Positions 12,684-25,267 are shown, numbered from the stretch's first letter. The stretch is 64,000 nucleotides of DNA from Silene latifolia (GCF_048544455.1 NC_133537.1:19281541-19345540), one strand, 5' to 3'. The notes: generated by a model not told the origin, from the letters alone. Numbers and translations: made by a program.

Positions 12684-14210
12684 GTTCTATTCTAAATGCA
12701 AAATTGAAATACAATGCAAATTACACTACATGAATGCAATTTCTAAATGTGACAATATATTACATGAAATTAAATCTAATGCAATCCTATATGAATGCAA
12801 CTATATGAAACTATTTCTAATATATTACAAGTAAACTAAATGCAAACTATTCTAATATGGAGGAGAGATTTGGATTTAAGGAGCCATACTTGTGCTTTAG
12901 ATTGAGTTCGGGAGCAAGGCAAGTCGTTGTAACGAGGCCGCCTAGGCATCATCTTCATCATCCCCGTAACCATCACCAAAATCATCATCACGGATAATGT
13001 CATCCGTGCTCATGGGGTGCGCACCGTCACCCGTCATCATGCCTCCACCTCCCGACCCGGAAGCATCCGTGTTGCTCCCAAAGTAGGGCCTCACCCCTCC
13101 GAACCATTGGGCGTCGTGCCCCTCTTGTTATTGTGGAGGGAAGATATGGGCAGAAAAGTAGTCTTGTTGAGTTTTAGGTCTCCATAGACAATGCCCTAGA
13201 CTTGGCATTGGTATCCACCATCGGGCCATAAATGGTATAAAGGGTAGTGGGTATCAAAGTTCACATATCCCCGCCTACAAAAATCGTCATAGACGGGGAA
13301 TTGCCCTACGGCTTGGTCATGGTAGATGCGGTCGAGCTTCCTTCCCAAAACTTGTCGCTCACTCGCCCCTATTTGCATGCCGAGGTTCATGTTATCCATA
13401 CACTAAACTAGAAAATGATGAAGAGGAGGTGGTTGGGAAGGTTGGCTTGAAAACCCCTCTCCTTGTTGAAATGTCCATGGAGAGGGTTGTTGGAATGAGG
13501 GAGTAGGCATGGTGTAGTGGAAAGTAGACTCAGTGGTAGCTCGCCGATCCCTTCCATATACAATTGGTGGACCATTAGAAGGATCGGCCACTTCATCCCT
13601 CGCCTCAAGTTCAAGGAGGTAGCTTTCTTCATCGGGTTTAACTTTCATTCTCCCGGCATTTGGAAGCGGGATGTAATTCCGCTTTTGGACTTGCCAATAT
13701 TCAAGTCCGTCCAATTGGTGTCTTTTAATACACTCAAGTGAGTGCATCATGTAGTCTTTGGTCAAGAAAGTATCCCCGGTAGATAGTTCAAGGCAGACAA
13801 GTCCACCGGTACGTCAAGACCTTTGACAATTCGGGTGATAACACCACCTACATGGAACATGACTCGTTGCCCCGGAGCATTTGATAGCTTCATTAAGTGA
13901 AGAGCCATGTGATAAGCTATGTTGATACAGTAAGGCACGGGCTTGGTGATTAAATAAGAGCCCAAAATTTCAAGCTCATCGATTCGGAAATACCATGGCT
14001 CATCCCTTGCAAAAATGGTACACCCCATAAATCTTTGCCATATTCTTATCAGGCCATTGTGAGATGAGGTTGTCACCTTTTTTAACCCAATTTGATCATC
14101 AAGGCCCGAGATGGCCTTCCACACCCGATAATGATGGATTTCCGCGGGCACCTTATGAGACGGTGCATCCTCCAATCCAAAAATTCCAGCAAGTCGACAA
14201 AGGGAGATTG

Positions 14211-14556
14211 TGTAATATTCCACTGAACCGAAGACGTTATTTGGGTGGGGTACCCCCTTGAAGAGGTCTAGTGATAAGCTTAAATGACTAGTGTTTAAAG
14301 AGATTGAAAGTACTACTCATATCAACAAAGTGCACTTTGTTTTATGGTTATCCATGCGAAAGAACTCCACAGTTAAGCGTGCTTGACTGTGAGTAGTCTT
14401 AGGATGGGAGACCTCCTGCGAAGGTTTCCGGGATGCGCATGAGTGAGGACAAAATGCACTGGAAAGGACCCGTGTTGATCTGTGGGCCATGTACACAGCC
14501 TGACAAGCTTCCGTGAGTGACCGCTCCCGACCCTAGGTTTGGGCCGGGGTGTTACA
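14211..14556 (+). repeat. 5' LTR of Cassandra
   Basis: It starts TGTAATATTCC and ends GGGGTGTTACA. The 5S-derived segment lies at about 14361-14430 and is slightly more diverged than in the 3' LTR. Confidence 0.9.
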
Positions 14557-14558
14557 AG

Positions 14559-14570
14559 TGGTATTAGAGC
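14559..14570 (+). promoter_or_regulatory. Cassandra primer binding site
   Basis: TGGTATTAGAGC, two bases after the 5' LTR, is one base away from the initiator tRNA-Met complement TGGTATCAGAGC. Confidence 0.8.
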
Positions 14571-14709
14571 AACCCTGCAATCGTCTGGTGAGCCTGTGGT
14601 CTGGAGTACTCGGGTCAACAACCTTGCAGCAGAGGATTTTGGGTTTGGCTCGGCTGCGGTCATATGCTGCCAGGCGCAACGAGGACGTTGCATTATTTAA
14701 GTGGGGGTG

Positions 14710-15054
14710 TGTAATATTTCACTGAACCGTAGACTTTATTTGGGCGGGGTAACCCTTGAAGAGGTCCAGTGATAAGATTAAATGACTAGTGTTTAAAGGG
14801 ATTGAAAGTACTACTCAAATCAACAAAGTTGACTTTCTTTTCTGGTTATCCATGCGAAATAACTCCACAGTTAAGCGTGCTTGGCTGAGAGTAATCTTAG
14901 GATGGGTGACCTCCTGGGAAGGTTTCCGAGATGCGCATGAGTGAGGACAAAATGCGCTGAAAAGGACCTGTGTTGATTTGTGGGCCATGTACACAGCCTG
15001 GCGAGCTATCGTGAGTGACCGCTCCCGACCCTAGGTTTGGGCCGGGGTGTTACA
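14710..15054 (+). repeat. 3' LTR of Cassandra
   Basis: It starts TGTAATATTTC and ends GGGGTGTTACA, followed by the GATTG duplication. Its 5S-derived segment is the better preserved of the pair. Confidence 0.9.
14860..14931 (+). ncRNA. 5S rRNA-derived segment with Pol III promoter boxes
   Basis: The segment reads AGTTAAGCGTGCTTGG (A box), then TAGGATGGG (intermediate element) and GGTGACCTCCTGGGAAG (C box). It matches the internal control region of plant 5S rRNA almost base for base, while the flanks do not match 5S. In Cassandra elements this segment is known to be able to drive Pol III transcription. Here it is inferred to be a competent promoter, not a 5S gene. Confidence 0.8.
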
Positions 15055-15599
15055 GATTGAATGGTCTCTATTCATAATAAGCAAATGTAGAGCGGCTACC
15101 ATCCCCGTAGTGTGATGCTTGTCTATTCTTAAGAAACTCAAAAATTCTCATGTAAGGCGCGGGTATGTCCGTTCTTGAAGGTTATACATTTCTTTCATTC
15201 CTACCCCTTTAAATAATACCTTTGTCTCCTTATAGTACTAGGTTCCGCATAGAAGGGCGACATATAAACCTACTTGGGGTGAGGGGACGATTTTTGAAGA
15301 GCACAAATTTACCTTTTTGAATGGCTGTCACAAATTCGCCGGTTGGGTAATCGGGATCTGGTGTAGTACTGTCAGAAGCCGCCTCAACCACGAGTTATGC
15401 TTCAGCCCTTTCAATATCGCCCCTTATTCTCCTTGTACCCATTTTCTAAGATAGGGGAGGTTGGTGATGTTGTTTGGGTGGTTGGTTGTTGATTGGGAGA
15501 AGGTAGGAGGAGGTTGGGTGGTGTTTTAATGGAGTATTATGAAAGAGGGAGTTTTTAAAGTGAAAGGAAGAAAAAAAAAAGAATGAAGAAATGAGATGG

Positions 15600-16200
15600 T
15601 ATCATGCATTTTAATTCTGATTTTGGGGCTCCCTACCGGTATGGGCACCGACTGCCGGACCAACGGCAGATGCTCCTTTGCCTTTTGACAAAATTTTCGA
15701 ATTCTTTCTTGAATAAAAAGGTCGCGCTGCTGGTTTTTTCTTCAGATGCGTGCTCCCTGCCGGCTACCGGCATGGGCTCCTTCCCTTCTTCCTTTGCCTT
15801 GGTTTTTCTTCAGATGCGTGCTCCCTGCCGGCTACCTGGCTGTCGGCCTACCGGCAGGGAGTACTCCTCTCCTTATTTATTCGTGTTTCCCTCGTAGATG
15901 CGTGTTCCTGCCGGTTGCCGGCCTACCGGCAGAGGACACTCCTCCTCCAATTTCTGACAAGTTTTCTTCATGGGGGTGCTCCCTGCCGGTGAGCCGGCTG
16001 TCGGCCTACTGGAACGCACCCCCCCCCCCCCCACACACACTTCAATTCAAGATTTTTCTTCAATTTGAATTTGGTCTCGCTGCCGGTGGGGGCACCTACA
16101 CGGACCACAATTACGTGAATTTCAACATTTTTCCAAGTTTCGTTTTGAAAGGGGCTTAATATCAGTGAGGTCACCGGCTGCCGGCAGGGAGCTCTAATAG
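15600..16200. repeat. CCGGC palindrome cluster between pol and the 3' ORF of element E
   Basis: Seven or so groups of CTGCCGG and CCGGCAG half-sites lie here, for example 15825-15857, 15908-15932 and 15984-16010. They are usually followed by a short GAGNACTCC-like tail. The same motif occurs in the LTR of the element (1633-2035). A run of 14 C followed by an AC repeat lies at 16019-16040. No gene is credible. Confidence 0.7.
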
Positions 16201-16490
16201 CTTGATTTTGTTTGTTTTTCTCATCATCTTCAAACAATTAAAACCCGACTTCTTCCCTTAGCTCATTTTCTCGTGTTTTCCACTTTCAAAACGACGCATC
16301 ATTTCGGGAATTGGGCCAAACGAAGATTATGCTTGTGTTCCTAATTTTCCACCAAACTACTTTCACGTGACAACCGTCACCAAATCCAATTTGCACAAGT
16401 TGAAAATTGATCCATATGTACTCATGTCCTATCTAAATGCATGCAATATTTATAAAAAATGGTGGTTCTTGAGGAACTCCACCAAACCTA

Positions 16491-17725
16491 TCATTGTTGG
16501 AAAAGCTTCCAATCCGACTCCTCCTTGGGGAGGGGGTCCCCGAGGTAGAATATTTCAATGGTGCCTCTTTCATCTCCTTGGTAATACTGCTTCACCTTTT
16601 CACCGTTAACTTTGAAGCTTCCACCATCTTCGCTCCAAAGCTCAAATTCACCATAGGGAGAGATGTCAATCACTTTAAAAAGTTCCGACCACCTAGAACG
16701 GAGCTTGCCCGGGAACACTTTCACCTTTGCATTGAAAAGGAGAACTAGGTCTCCCACAATTATCTTCTTGTCAATAACCTTGACATCATGCCACTTCTTT
16801 GTTTGATCTTTGTATATCCTTAAGCTCTCATAAGCTTCCATTCGAAATTCCTCTAACTCACTCATTTGGAGGAATCTTATTTTATCGGCCGCATCAATAT
16901 CAAAGTTCATCTCCTTCAAGGCCCACCATGCCTTGTGCTCTAGTTCAACGGGTAAGTGACAAGCCTTGCCATAAACAAGATTGTATGGTGTTGTCCCAAT
17001 TGGATTCTTATACGCCGTTCTTAGAGCCCACAAGACATTAGGTAGCTTTTGGGACCAATCCTTTCGGCTTTTGTTAGTTACCTTCTCCAATATTGCTTTG
17101 ATTTGGCAATTAAAAACCTCCACTTGCCCACTAGTTTGTGGATGGTAGGCAAGGACAGTCTTATGTCTCACTCCATGATATTCCAACAAAGCCTTGAAGG
17201 TGCTTTTTCGAAAGTGAGAACCGTCATCGCTTATGACGACTCTTGGGGTCCCGAACCTTGGGAAGATCGTGTCCTTAAACAACTTCATCACTACCTTTGA
17301 GTCATTAGTAGGGGATACTACCGCTTCAATCCACTTGGAAACATAATCGACGGCCATCAAGATGTTTTCATTCCCACATGAGTTTGGAAATGGGCTCATA
17401 AAGTCGATTCCCCAACAATCAAATAGCTCAATTTCAAGGATGTTATTGAGCGGAATTTCATTTCAATTCCCAGTGTTTCCCGTCCTTTGGCATGCATCAC
17501 ACGATTTCACAAAGTAGTGAATGTCTTTGACATTAGAAGGCCAATAGAACTCGCCTTATAGCACCTTCGCAATTGTTCTTGAAGTAGCCAAGTGTCCACT
17601 GTAGGCCGAGTTATGAAGCCTATCAACTATCTCAATGCCTTCCTCTTTTGACACACATCTTCAAAACATTCCGTCCCCACACTTTCGAACCAAGTAAGGA
17701 TCGTCCCAAAAGTACCTCTTGGCAT
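16491..17725 (-). pseudogene. Integrase of Athila element E
   Basis: The minus strand encodes a Ty3-type integrase. The zinc-binding end is next to the copia B insertion (HDAKRYFWDDPYLVRKC, about 17725-17670). The DDE core follows ([21 protein letters not shown], then [13 protein letters not shown]). The C-terminal part has the [18 protein letters not shown] pattern seen in Athila integrases. It is part of a dead element and is separated from RT and RNase H by copia B. Confidence 0.85.
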
Positions 17726-17730
17726 CATGT

Positions 17731-18996
17731 TGTTGGAATATGTGTCCTCCGACAATAATGCGATCACAACTGTCGATCATGATGATCACATGTTTAAGTC
17801 TCATTTTAAAGAATACAATTGGGAAGTAATATTTTACTGTCAACTGGTCCACACATATCGGTAATGATTGGCTGACTAGAGTTTGACATTACTGTCGTGC
17901 GACGGTGATGATCAGTTGATCCCCTTAGGTCATACCTAAAGGGTAACACTCTTAATTGATTATTTAATTGATCGTATGACGATACGGGTTAATTAAATTA
18001 CTTAAAATTGACGGACGATTTTGGAAGTAATATTTACGTATCTCATTATAATTTGATTAAATAAGATACGGTCTAAGTGATCAAATTGTTTTATTACTTA
18101 GATGAAATTATTGTTTAAGGAAACAATTGCATTTGAATGAATAATTTATTATAAATGCAAGATGTTGTGATTTATAATTGGTAAAATGTTTTGGTACAAG
18201 TAATTATGAATTACTAAGTCAATTTTGTATATGACGTATCTTTATTAATGCGTTGACTTTTAATATGTTAAAAATACATAACAATTTTACATGACATGTG
18301 ACATGTGACAAATTGACAAAGATAAAATGGAATCCATTTTATCTTAATATGGACCGAAATTAGTGGGAGTGTTAGGAAAATATTACGTTAATTAACTAAG
18401 TGGTAAACATAATCATTTTTACCTAAACCTAGCCATGCAAACCTAGTGCCTCTTGTGAAAAGCACCTTGCTCATGCATTGGCCCTAAGAACCCCTCCCTC
18501 TACCCGGTTTTGTGAAAGAGAAAACCATGGGGTTTTCCTCTAATTTTTACCTAATACACTACTAAAAAAGATTAGTGTATTATTCATTCATTCATCCACC
18601 TAAAATAAGAGTTTTAGAGAGATAAAATCCTTCCTCTTTCTCCCTTCTCGTAGCCGAAAATTAAGAGAACAAAATAATATTTTTGTCAATTTTATTCAAG
18701 TTAATATTGTTCTAGTATCAATAATATTAATTTTATTTAGAGGTTACCCTGTGTATTAATCCTTGGGAGGGATTCTACACTTGAATCCTTATTCATCCAA
18801 TATTTGGAGAGCTCAAGAACAAGTGAGTAGGAGAACTCACTTGTGCCCAATAATCCGAAATATCAATGTAAGGGTTGATGATTTCTTCCTTATTCTTATT
18901 ATTGTTTGCATGCATAAGATCAACATTTAATTTTATGACTAAATTAATTTGAAACATATATGAATATGTTATGTTATGAGATATAGATTTCTTACA
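17731..18996 (+). repeat. 5' LTR of copia element B
   Basis: This 1,266-bp LTR starts TGTTGGAATATG and ends TTCTTACA. It is homologous to the LTRs of element A and nearly identical to 25268-26541. Confidence 0.92.
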
Positions 18997-19012
18997 AGCG
19001 GTATCATGAGCC
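18997..19012 (+). promoter_or_regulatory. Primer binding site of element B
   Basis: AGCGGTATCATGAGCC directly follows the 5' LTR and resembles the initiator tRNA-Met complement. Confidence 0.65.
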
Positions 19013-21267
19013 TTAGGTTGTTTGCATGCAAATCGGTTATAGTTTTTCCGAGTTATACGATTAACATATAAAACTTATAAATTTGTGTTATTATGATATA
19101 TCACGAAATAAATTATGCAGGTTAAAGTTTATGGTCCTAAAATGTATTTAGGATATTTTGGTTAATTTATGGATTTTTATTGTTCATCTTATAAAATAAT
19201 GGCATTAAAAATGTGATTTTATGATAAAAATGTCATTTTTGGACTAAAATTATCTACACTTCGAATTTTCCAGTGTTTTTTGGATATGTTTTCACATATA
19301 TTATTTTTAGATGACCTGTAAATTTTCAGAATTTTTGGAGTTTTTATGCTCGAAATATGGATTTTTCATGATAAAAATCGAATTTAAATGAAAAATAGGT
19401 TAATATGAGAAATACTTCGAATCTGGTCATATAAATTTATTATATTGTCACATGAAATTTCACAAGATGTGTGTAAAATAATAGGCTATAATGAAGTCTT
19501 TATGCATAATTTATGAATTTTTGATGAAAAATAGCATAAATAGTGACTTTAATTAGTGAATAATTGCTAAAACATACTTCATGACTAAGGAAAAACGTCA
19601 CATGTTGCATTTTATTACCCATTTCAGATCTAAAATTGAAAAGTTGATAAATATAATTTTTCTCATATTTTTATGATAATATTTGATAAATCCGATAAAC
19701 CGCAACATTGTTTTTCCCGATAAATTTCGAAATTTTTTAACCTAAGTTTTTTAATATTATGAGTGTCATGGTATTTTTCCAGAATGTTCATGAGTTTAAA
19801 TTTCAAATTTTGAATTTATTTGAAATTTTTGTGATTTATTTGAAGTTTATAGCATTTTATTGTAATTTTGAGTCCATTAATGAACAATTAAAGAAATATA
19901 AGTTAATTATTGTCAATATGTTAGTGGAGACTAATTTTGAGTTCTAAGTAGGTTAGGGTAATTACCTTATGCATAAATATGATTTTATGTAATTTATTGT
20001 GATTTTAAAAGGTTGAATCACGCAAATCCGTAAAAACCGATTAATATACGATATTGGCTCCTTAAAGGCGATTTAGCATAAAATTTGGGCATGTTCATAC
20101 ATATTATAATGCTGCATTTTATTTATGATTTTCATAATTTTATTTTATGTAATTTTTGAATTATGTAATTTTTACTTAGTATGGCTTTAGTTTTTAATTG
20201 GTATTACCCGAAATGTATGGGAATATCAATTCGGTTGTAATTTATTGTGATCTCGTATCACCGTTTTGTAATTTAATAGATTTATTTTATTTTAATTACA
20301 AATGTATAATAGGAAATTATGTAATTTGTTATGTAATTTATTTATTTCGGAGTTCCTTGAAGACGGTGTCACTCAAGGAAGACGATACATAGAGACGGTG
20401 TTACCTCGAGATGCGTGCCAAAAACCAAAGTTCAAGGGACCAATGAAGTTGATTTCTGAATATGTAATAGTTAATTAGATTTTCTATTTTAGGAAGGCCA
20501 TACTAGTATTTAATTTATGCTTTGCATTTTATTTATATGTTGCATGCATCGCTAAATCGCCATAACTAAAACATGCATTATATTTTAATCAAGTTTATCG
20601 ACCGTGTCAATTACAATTATCGTAGTTCACCGCTTTAGTTCACTTAAAACGTGATAGATAATAAATTGACATGACCTCTCGCTAAAAATAATCAATTGAG
20701 ACATAGCCTTACCAAAAAGTAGAAACCATGAAAACCTATTTCGTGAGGGAGTGCACTCGGCCACACCGGGGTACAAACCTTGTTACGTAAGGGAAGTGAG
20801 TGGTAAATGTCTATCCACCGAATTCATGTTGATGAGGGTTTCATCGGCCACACCGTGCCCAAGTTAATGTGGGTTTGGATCATGGACACATTTATTCGAA
20901 ATTTGGATTGAACTCAACAAAAGTTTTTGATAAGGGTTTTATCGGCCACACCGTGCCCTTGTCGGATGTGTTTTGGGCTAAAGATAAATGTTAATGTAAT
21001 TTTATCGACCAAGAGTTCTAAAAGTAGAATCGATTAAAGAGTTAATCCACTGAGTTATATTGATAAGGGTTTCATCGGCCACACCGTGCCCAAGTTAATA
21101 TGAATTTGGGTCTTGGAATCATTTATCTAAGTTGGGTAGAGGTCACTAGATAAATGCAATAAAACTTGTTTAAATTAAAATTTTACGAGTATTATTATTT
21201 TGAAAACGACATATGTTTTATTCCTTCTATATTTTGTTTTGTAGACCGCTTTTATTTCTCATAACAA
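19013..21267 (+). other. Long untranslated leader of element B
   Basis: About 2.25 kb of AT-rich sequence without a credible gene, collinear with the leader of element A. It holds three copies of a unit with the core ATCGGCCACACCGTGCCC (20829-20870, 20927-20960 and 21060-21102). The conserved length suggests a functional leader (packaging or translation control), which is inference. Confidence 0.6.
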
Positions 21268-22164
21268 ATGGCCACTCCAAACACCAACGTCACATCTCTC
21301 ACTAATACTTCATGGCTCCGATCCTTCATGGATCGATGTAAACTTGAAAAGAATGGGTCAAATTTCTCCGATTGGGATGCCCAACTCAAATTAGCCGCCC
21401 AAGGTGATGACAAGCTTCGTTACCTCACCGAGGCCTCTCCACCCGAACCTAATGCTAGGTCGAGTGCCGCTACTAGGGAAGCATATGAGGCTTACCACAA
21501 GGAGTCCGCCACAATGAAAAATGTGTTGATCTTTGCGATGGAGGCGGATCTCCAAAGGAGAGCCTTTAAGATGGGCACCGCTAATGAAATCTATTCCAAG
21601 CTTGTGACAATGTTTTCACAAACTCCGCGGATCGTCCAATATGAGGCGGCCGCGGCATTCTTTGATCTCGACTTTAAAGAGGGCCAAAAGGTTAGCCCTC
21701 ACGTGCTCAAATTGATGGAGCTAGTCGAGACCTTGAAGATTCAAAAGGTTGAAATCCCCAAAGAACTCATTGTAGATAGGATTCTACACTCCTTATCCAA
21801 AGTCAAAGCGTATGTTCCATTTCGGGTGAATTTTAACATGCAAGACAAGGACGTGTCTCTTGAAGAGTTGCACAAGTTACTTGTGCAAGCTGGAAGAGAC
21901 ATGGGGTTAAATGTTAACCCACCTAAGGATGTGCTTAACATAAGCACCAAAAGCAAGGGGAAGTTCAAGAAGAATGGGAAGAAGGGTAAGAAGCAAGCTC
22001 CCACTTTCACCAAAGCTAAGACTTATGAAGCTAGCACTTCCAAGATCAAGAAGGGTCCTCTTGATAAATGCCATTATTGTAATGGTGTTGGACATTGGAA
22101 AAGAAATTGTTTCAAATATCTTGGTGACATTAAAGCTGGAAAGATCACTCCAGTAGGTAAATGA
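21268..22164 (+). CDS. Gag protein of copia element B
   Basis: A 298-residue open frame starts at ATG 21268, just past the long leader. It encodes a Ty1/copia Gag, the structural protein of the intracellular virus-like particle. Residues 1-200 form the alpha-helical Gag body (WLRSFMDRCKLEKNGSNFSDW at the N-terminus). Residues 225-265 are a lysine-rich linker. Residues 268-281 form one zinc knuckle of the CX2CX4HX4C type (CHYCNGVGHWKRNC), which binds RNA. The frame ends shortly after the knuckle, with no fused protease or polymerase. The knuckle sequence recalls the Angela/TAR/Tork side of the copia tree. This is the only intact-looking retroelement protein among elements A and B. Confidence 0.85.
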   Translation: MATPNTNVTSLTNTSWLRSFMDRCKLEKNGSNFSDWDAQLKLAAQGDDKLRYLTEASPPEPNARSSAATREAYEAYHKESATMKNVLIFAMEADLQRRAFKMGTANEIYSKLVTMFSQTPRIVQYEAAAAFFDLDFKEGQKVSPHVLKLMELVETLKIQKVEIPKELIVDRILHSLSKVKAYVPFRVNFNMQDKDVSLEELHKLLVQAGRDMGLNVNPPKDVLNISTKSKGKFKKNGKKGKKQAPTFTKAKTYEASTSKIKKGPLDKCHYCNGVGHWKRNCFKYLGDIKAGKITPVGK

Positions 22165-25100
22165 CTATCCTTTCTTTTATGTTTCTAATTCAACTATGGT
22201 ATTGTGATACAAAGTTGTGATAATATATCCTCTTTTATTGTAAATAGGGCCTCCACCAAGCAAGGACAAGGGAAAAGAAAAGCAACCTTGAGAAACCATC
22301 AAGAAGCTAGGAGTAGCTTCCATGAAGCTTGGCTTTTTATTGTCTTATTTTAATTTATGTTTCGGATTTTTAGAACCTTTTGATTTCCGTGTTCGACATG
22401 GAAATGTTTAATCCTTTCTAAACAATTGTTGTATTTTGGATTATGGTGGCTTGGTTTGCAACCCAAGTCACCCATTTTATCGTATTTTATCCTTGTTCTA
22501 AAAATTCGGCTATATATGCTTGCACATAGAAACATATGATCACCCACTTAAATAGACAACTATAATGTTGGGATTCATTATATGTCCACAAGCTTAAGGC
22601 TTGTGTATGATCAATTATAAAGTGATATTGAGTTGATGAACTCTCTTAAAGGAATGCCAATCACCAAGTACACTTATCAAATCTAAAACAACTAGTCAAC
22701 CTATGAGATAGTCCTCCTTATACTTCAAAATCATTATTTGTGTCTCATAATCTATCTTTGAATCTCTAGTGTATTCATTCTAAATATAGAGTGGGAGAAA
22801 ATAAAGACACAAAGAACACCAAGCAAAATTTGTGTACTTGTGTAAATGAGATCTACGCAAGAAAGAATGATTAAAGAATGATTTGTATACCTATTTATAT
22901 AGTATGCTCGAATAGATGAGATATATGGTCTCAAATAGATGATATCTACATGACAAAAGAGACCAAGTGAAGTAATCAAAAGAATATTTTCTCAAGATAA
23001 CTACACGAGGAGACCAAAAGAATGTTTTGGAATAAGAATGACTAATGTAAAGTCTTAACAAGAGTTTTGACTAGTTTATGAACAACATTTGATCAATAGT
23101 TTCAATATTTGATATTTACTTAAGAGCCTAAATGAATCAAAGTTGCATCCTAGAAAATAAATGAGATTTATGACTAAAAGTTGCAAAGAATGATATGCCG
23201 ATATCTACAAAAGCTAAATTAATTGTTAACCACGCTAGTGTCATTACTTAACCTCATTATGAAAATGAAATGGTTAAACTTCCTTCCGAAAAGGGTATTT
23301 TGAGAAGGACGTATAATAAATGAAATTCACATTTAAATAATGACATTGCTACGCGTCATTATAAAATGAATGAGTTAGAGATTAAAAATCTCTTTCCATA
23401 AGTTTAAGATTGAAACCTTTTCTAAATAAGTATTTTGAAATGATATGTTGGGAACATATATGGTTTGAATCTTAATAACTTGGCAAAGCAAACTATATTG
23501 TTTCGATTGAGTGGTCAACTACGAAACATGTGGAATTAAGTGGGAGTTGGAAATTATCATGTGAAGACATGGAATTTAGTGGGAGCAATAATCTTGTAAA
23601 AAGTTTATAACTCATTAATCATGGAGAATGACGAGCTAATACTTTCTTTCACAAAGAAGTATTTGATTCCGGATGAAAATGGACTATGATGAATCCAATC
23701 ACATCATGAGATGTTGGATAGGTATTGAGATATACACATCGAATCAACGAGAAACATAGGTTATTCATGTCAATGAAAATGGAATTGCCATTAGCAGTCA
23801 TGGTCATTCATTGAACCTAAGAATGGTTGATTACATGATTGTTAAGTTTCTAATGTTTCCGCCATTAGAATAGTCATGCACATGTCCAATAATGAATCAT
23901 ATGCATAAGAGCATGATGAATCATTGGAAGCCATAGAAGAATCGTCATGAATTCTCGAGGAGAATCCGATGAGCGATTTCAGTGTTTTACAGAACACTCT
24001 GTTATGTGTCAAGAGGTTGCACATATTAAAGTTCGAACACGCGTAAGGATTTATGAAAATCCTAAGCTTTTCAAGCTAAAAGGAGAAATAAGAAGTTTAG
24101 AAAGATACTTAGTTGAAGTAAGAAGTTACTCAGAACTAATATTTTCTAATATGCTAGGACTTATGAGAAGTGCTAGGCTAATAATCTTGACAATTGTTGC
24201 AAGACCCTACAAAACGTATACCTAGTGCATCGTGAGATGATAGAACACTTACCAGTGCAAGTTATATCATCCACCACAAATTTGTTGGCTATGTGATAAA
24301 CAACCAGAAAGTTCTTTCAAGATAAAGAACCCAAACCGAGGTTGGGAACCTATATGTGTACTTGGTGAGGTTCATGCTATGAGAGATAACATGAATGTAA
24401 AGGAAAATGCGATAAAAGAAGTTTGAACACATGGACACATGGTATGTTAAACTTCTATTGCAATCGACTAGTATTTACACACTTACGATATGCATCACAA
24501 GGTTGTAATACGGTATTGGCTACCCAATGTGATGTCGACATTTGTCGTTTGAGTTATTATTAACTCGCCTTATACTTTGTTACATCCAAACGGGTTGTAG
24601 AGACAATTGGACTCCGTTAAAGTGAACACGGATTAGCATTGTATTCGCCCATAGTTACTTATATGAGGTGACGTCTCGAAGTGACTAGAGTGTGATGCGA
24701 TTGATGGCAAGTTCAAGTGCCATAGAGTCATATAAGAATGACTAGTCGATCACATAGGCAGACTGTTAGGAACACTCTGTCGGGCCTTATGACCGCTTAT
24801 AGAGTTCTGGCAAATTTATATAGCCTGGTCGTTGCGAGAGCTACTATAGTATTCTAATGAGTCGATTCTTTTGACTAAAGACTATTCGCCTAAGATGGCA
24901 CAGTTTCAGATTAACTTTGATTTGTGTTACTACGGCCTTTGTAAATGGGGTCAAATGGACATATTTTGGGTTATGATGGCTGTGGCTAGTCGAAGGGAAT
25001 GAGTGCGATAGGAATTGTCCACCCCTAGTTAGGGTTATAACAATATCTAAGGGCCACTTGAGGAGCAATGAACTGGAAATGCGTGGCCACGCTCGGAAGA

Positions 25101-25257
25101 TATCTATGGTAGATAAATCCGGCCAATCAGTTATTCTCCAGATCGAGGAAACCACTCTCGATATGATCACTTGCAAGTACGACCTGAAAGACACCTTGCA
25201 TTGAGTGGGAGATAGTAATACGACAAGAGAATTGGTGACGCACACTTGTCGAGGACA
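22165..25257 (+). other. Internal region of element B without recognisable pol
   Basis: Open frames here are short and none shows protease, integrase, RT or RNase H motifs by eye. The last 690 bp (24578-25267) are nearly identical to the 3' part of element A (10721-11400). Confidence 0.55.
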
Positions 25258-25267
25258 AGTGGGAGAT

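Larger units (their letters stand above)
14211..15054 (+). mobile_element. Cassandra TRIM retrotransposon, full length
   Basis: This 844-bp terminal-repeat retrotransposon in miniature has a perfect 5-bp duplication GATTG (14206-14210 and 15055-15059). Parts are a 5' LTR (14211-14556), a tRNA-Met primer site, an internal stretch of about 150 bp with no coding capacity, a GTGGGGGTG purine tract and a 3' LTR (14710-15054). Each LTR contains a segment clearly derived from 5S rRNA, the hallmark of Cassandra. The two LTRs differ at roughly 30 of 345 positions by eye (near 9-10%), so this insertion is much older than copia A or B. It inserted into the downstream ORF of Athila element E. Confidence 0.93.
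12936..15441 (-). pseudogene. Downstream ORF of Athila element E, envelope-position
   Basis: On the minus strand a coding region starts near 15441 with a basic N-terminus (MGTRRIRG) and ends near 12936 with a strongly acidic tail (DDEDDA). The middle part (about 14205-13762) has the pattern I associate with the Athila ORF family: a GxDD box, a segment like WQRFMGCTIFARDE and RIDELEIL. It lies 3' of the integrase, where Athila-group elements carry an envelope-like ORF, though the Pfam name for the family is simply Athila ORF-1. A Cassandra element sits inside it. It is broken and very unlikely to make protein. Confidence 0.6.

Noticed and set aside
14360-14440. A 5S rRNA gene
   Set aside because: Only the internal control region matches. 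It lies within an LTR and the 5' and 3' parts of 5S are missing, so it is the Cassandra hallmark.
16019-16040. Run of 14 C followed by AC repeats as a possible functional signal
   Set aside because: A simple homopolymer and dinucleotide run within a decayed element; no structure beyond low complexity, and a possible sequencing-length error.
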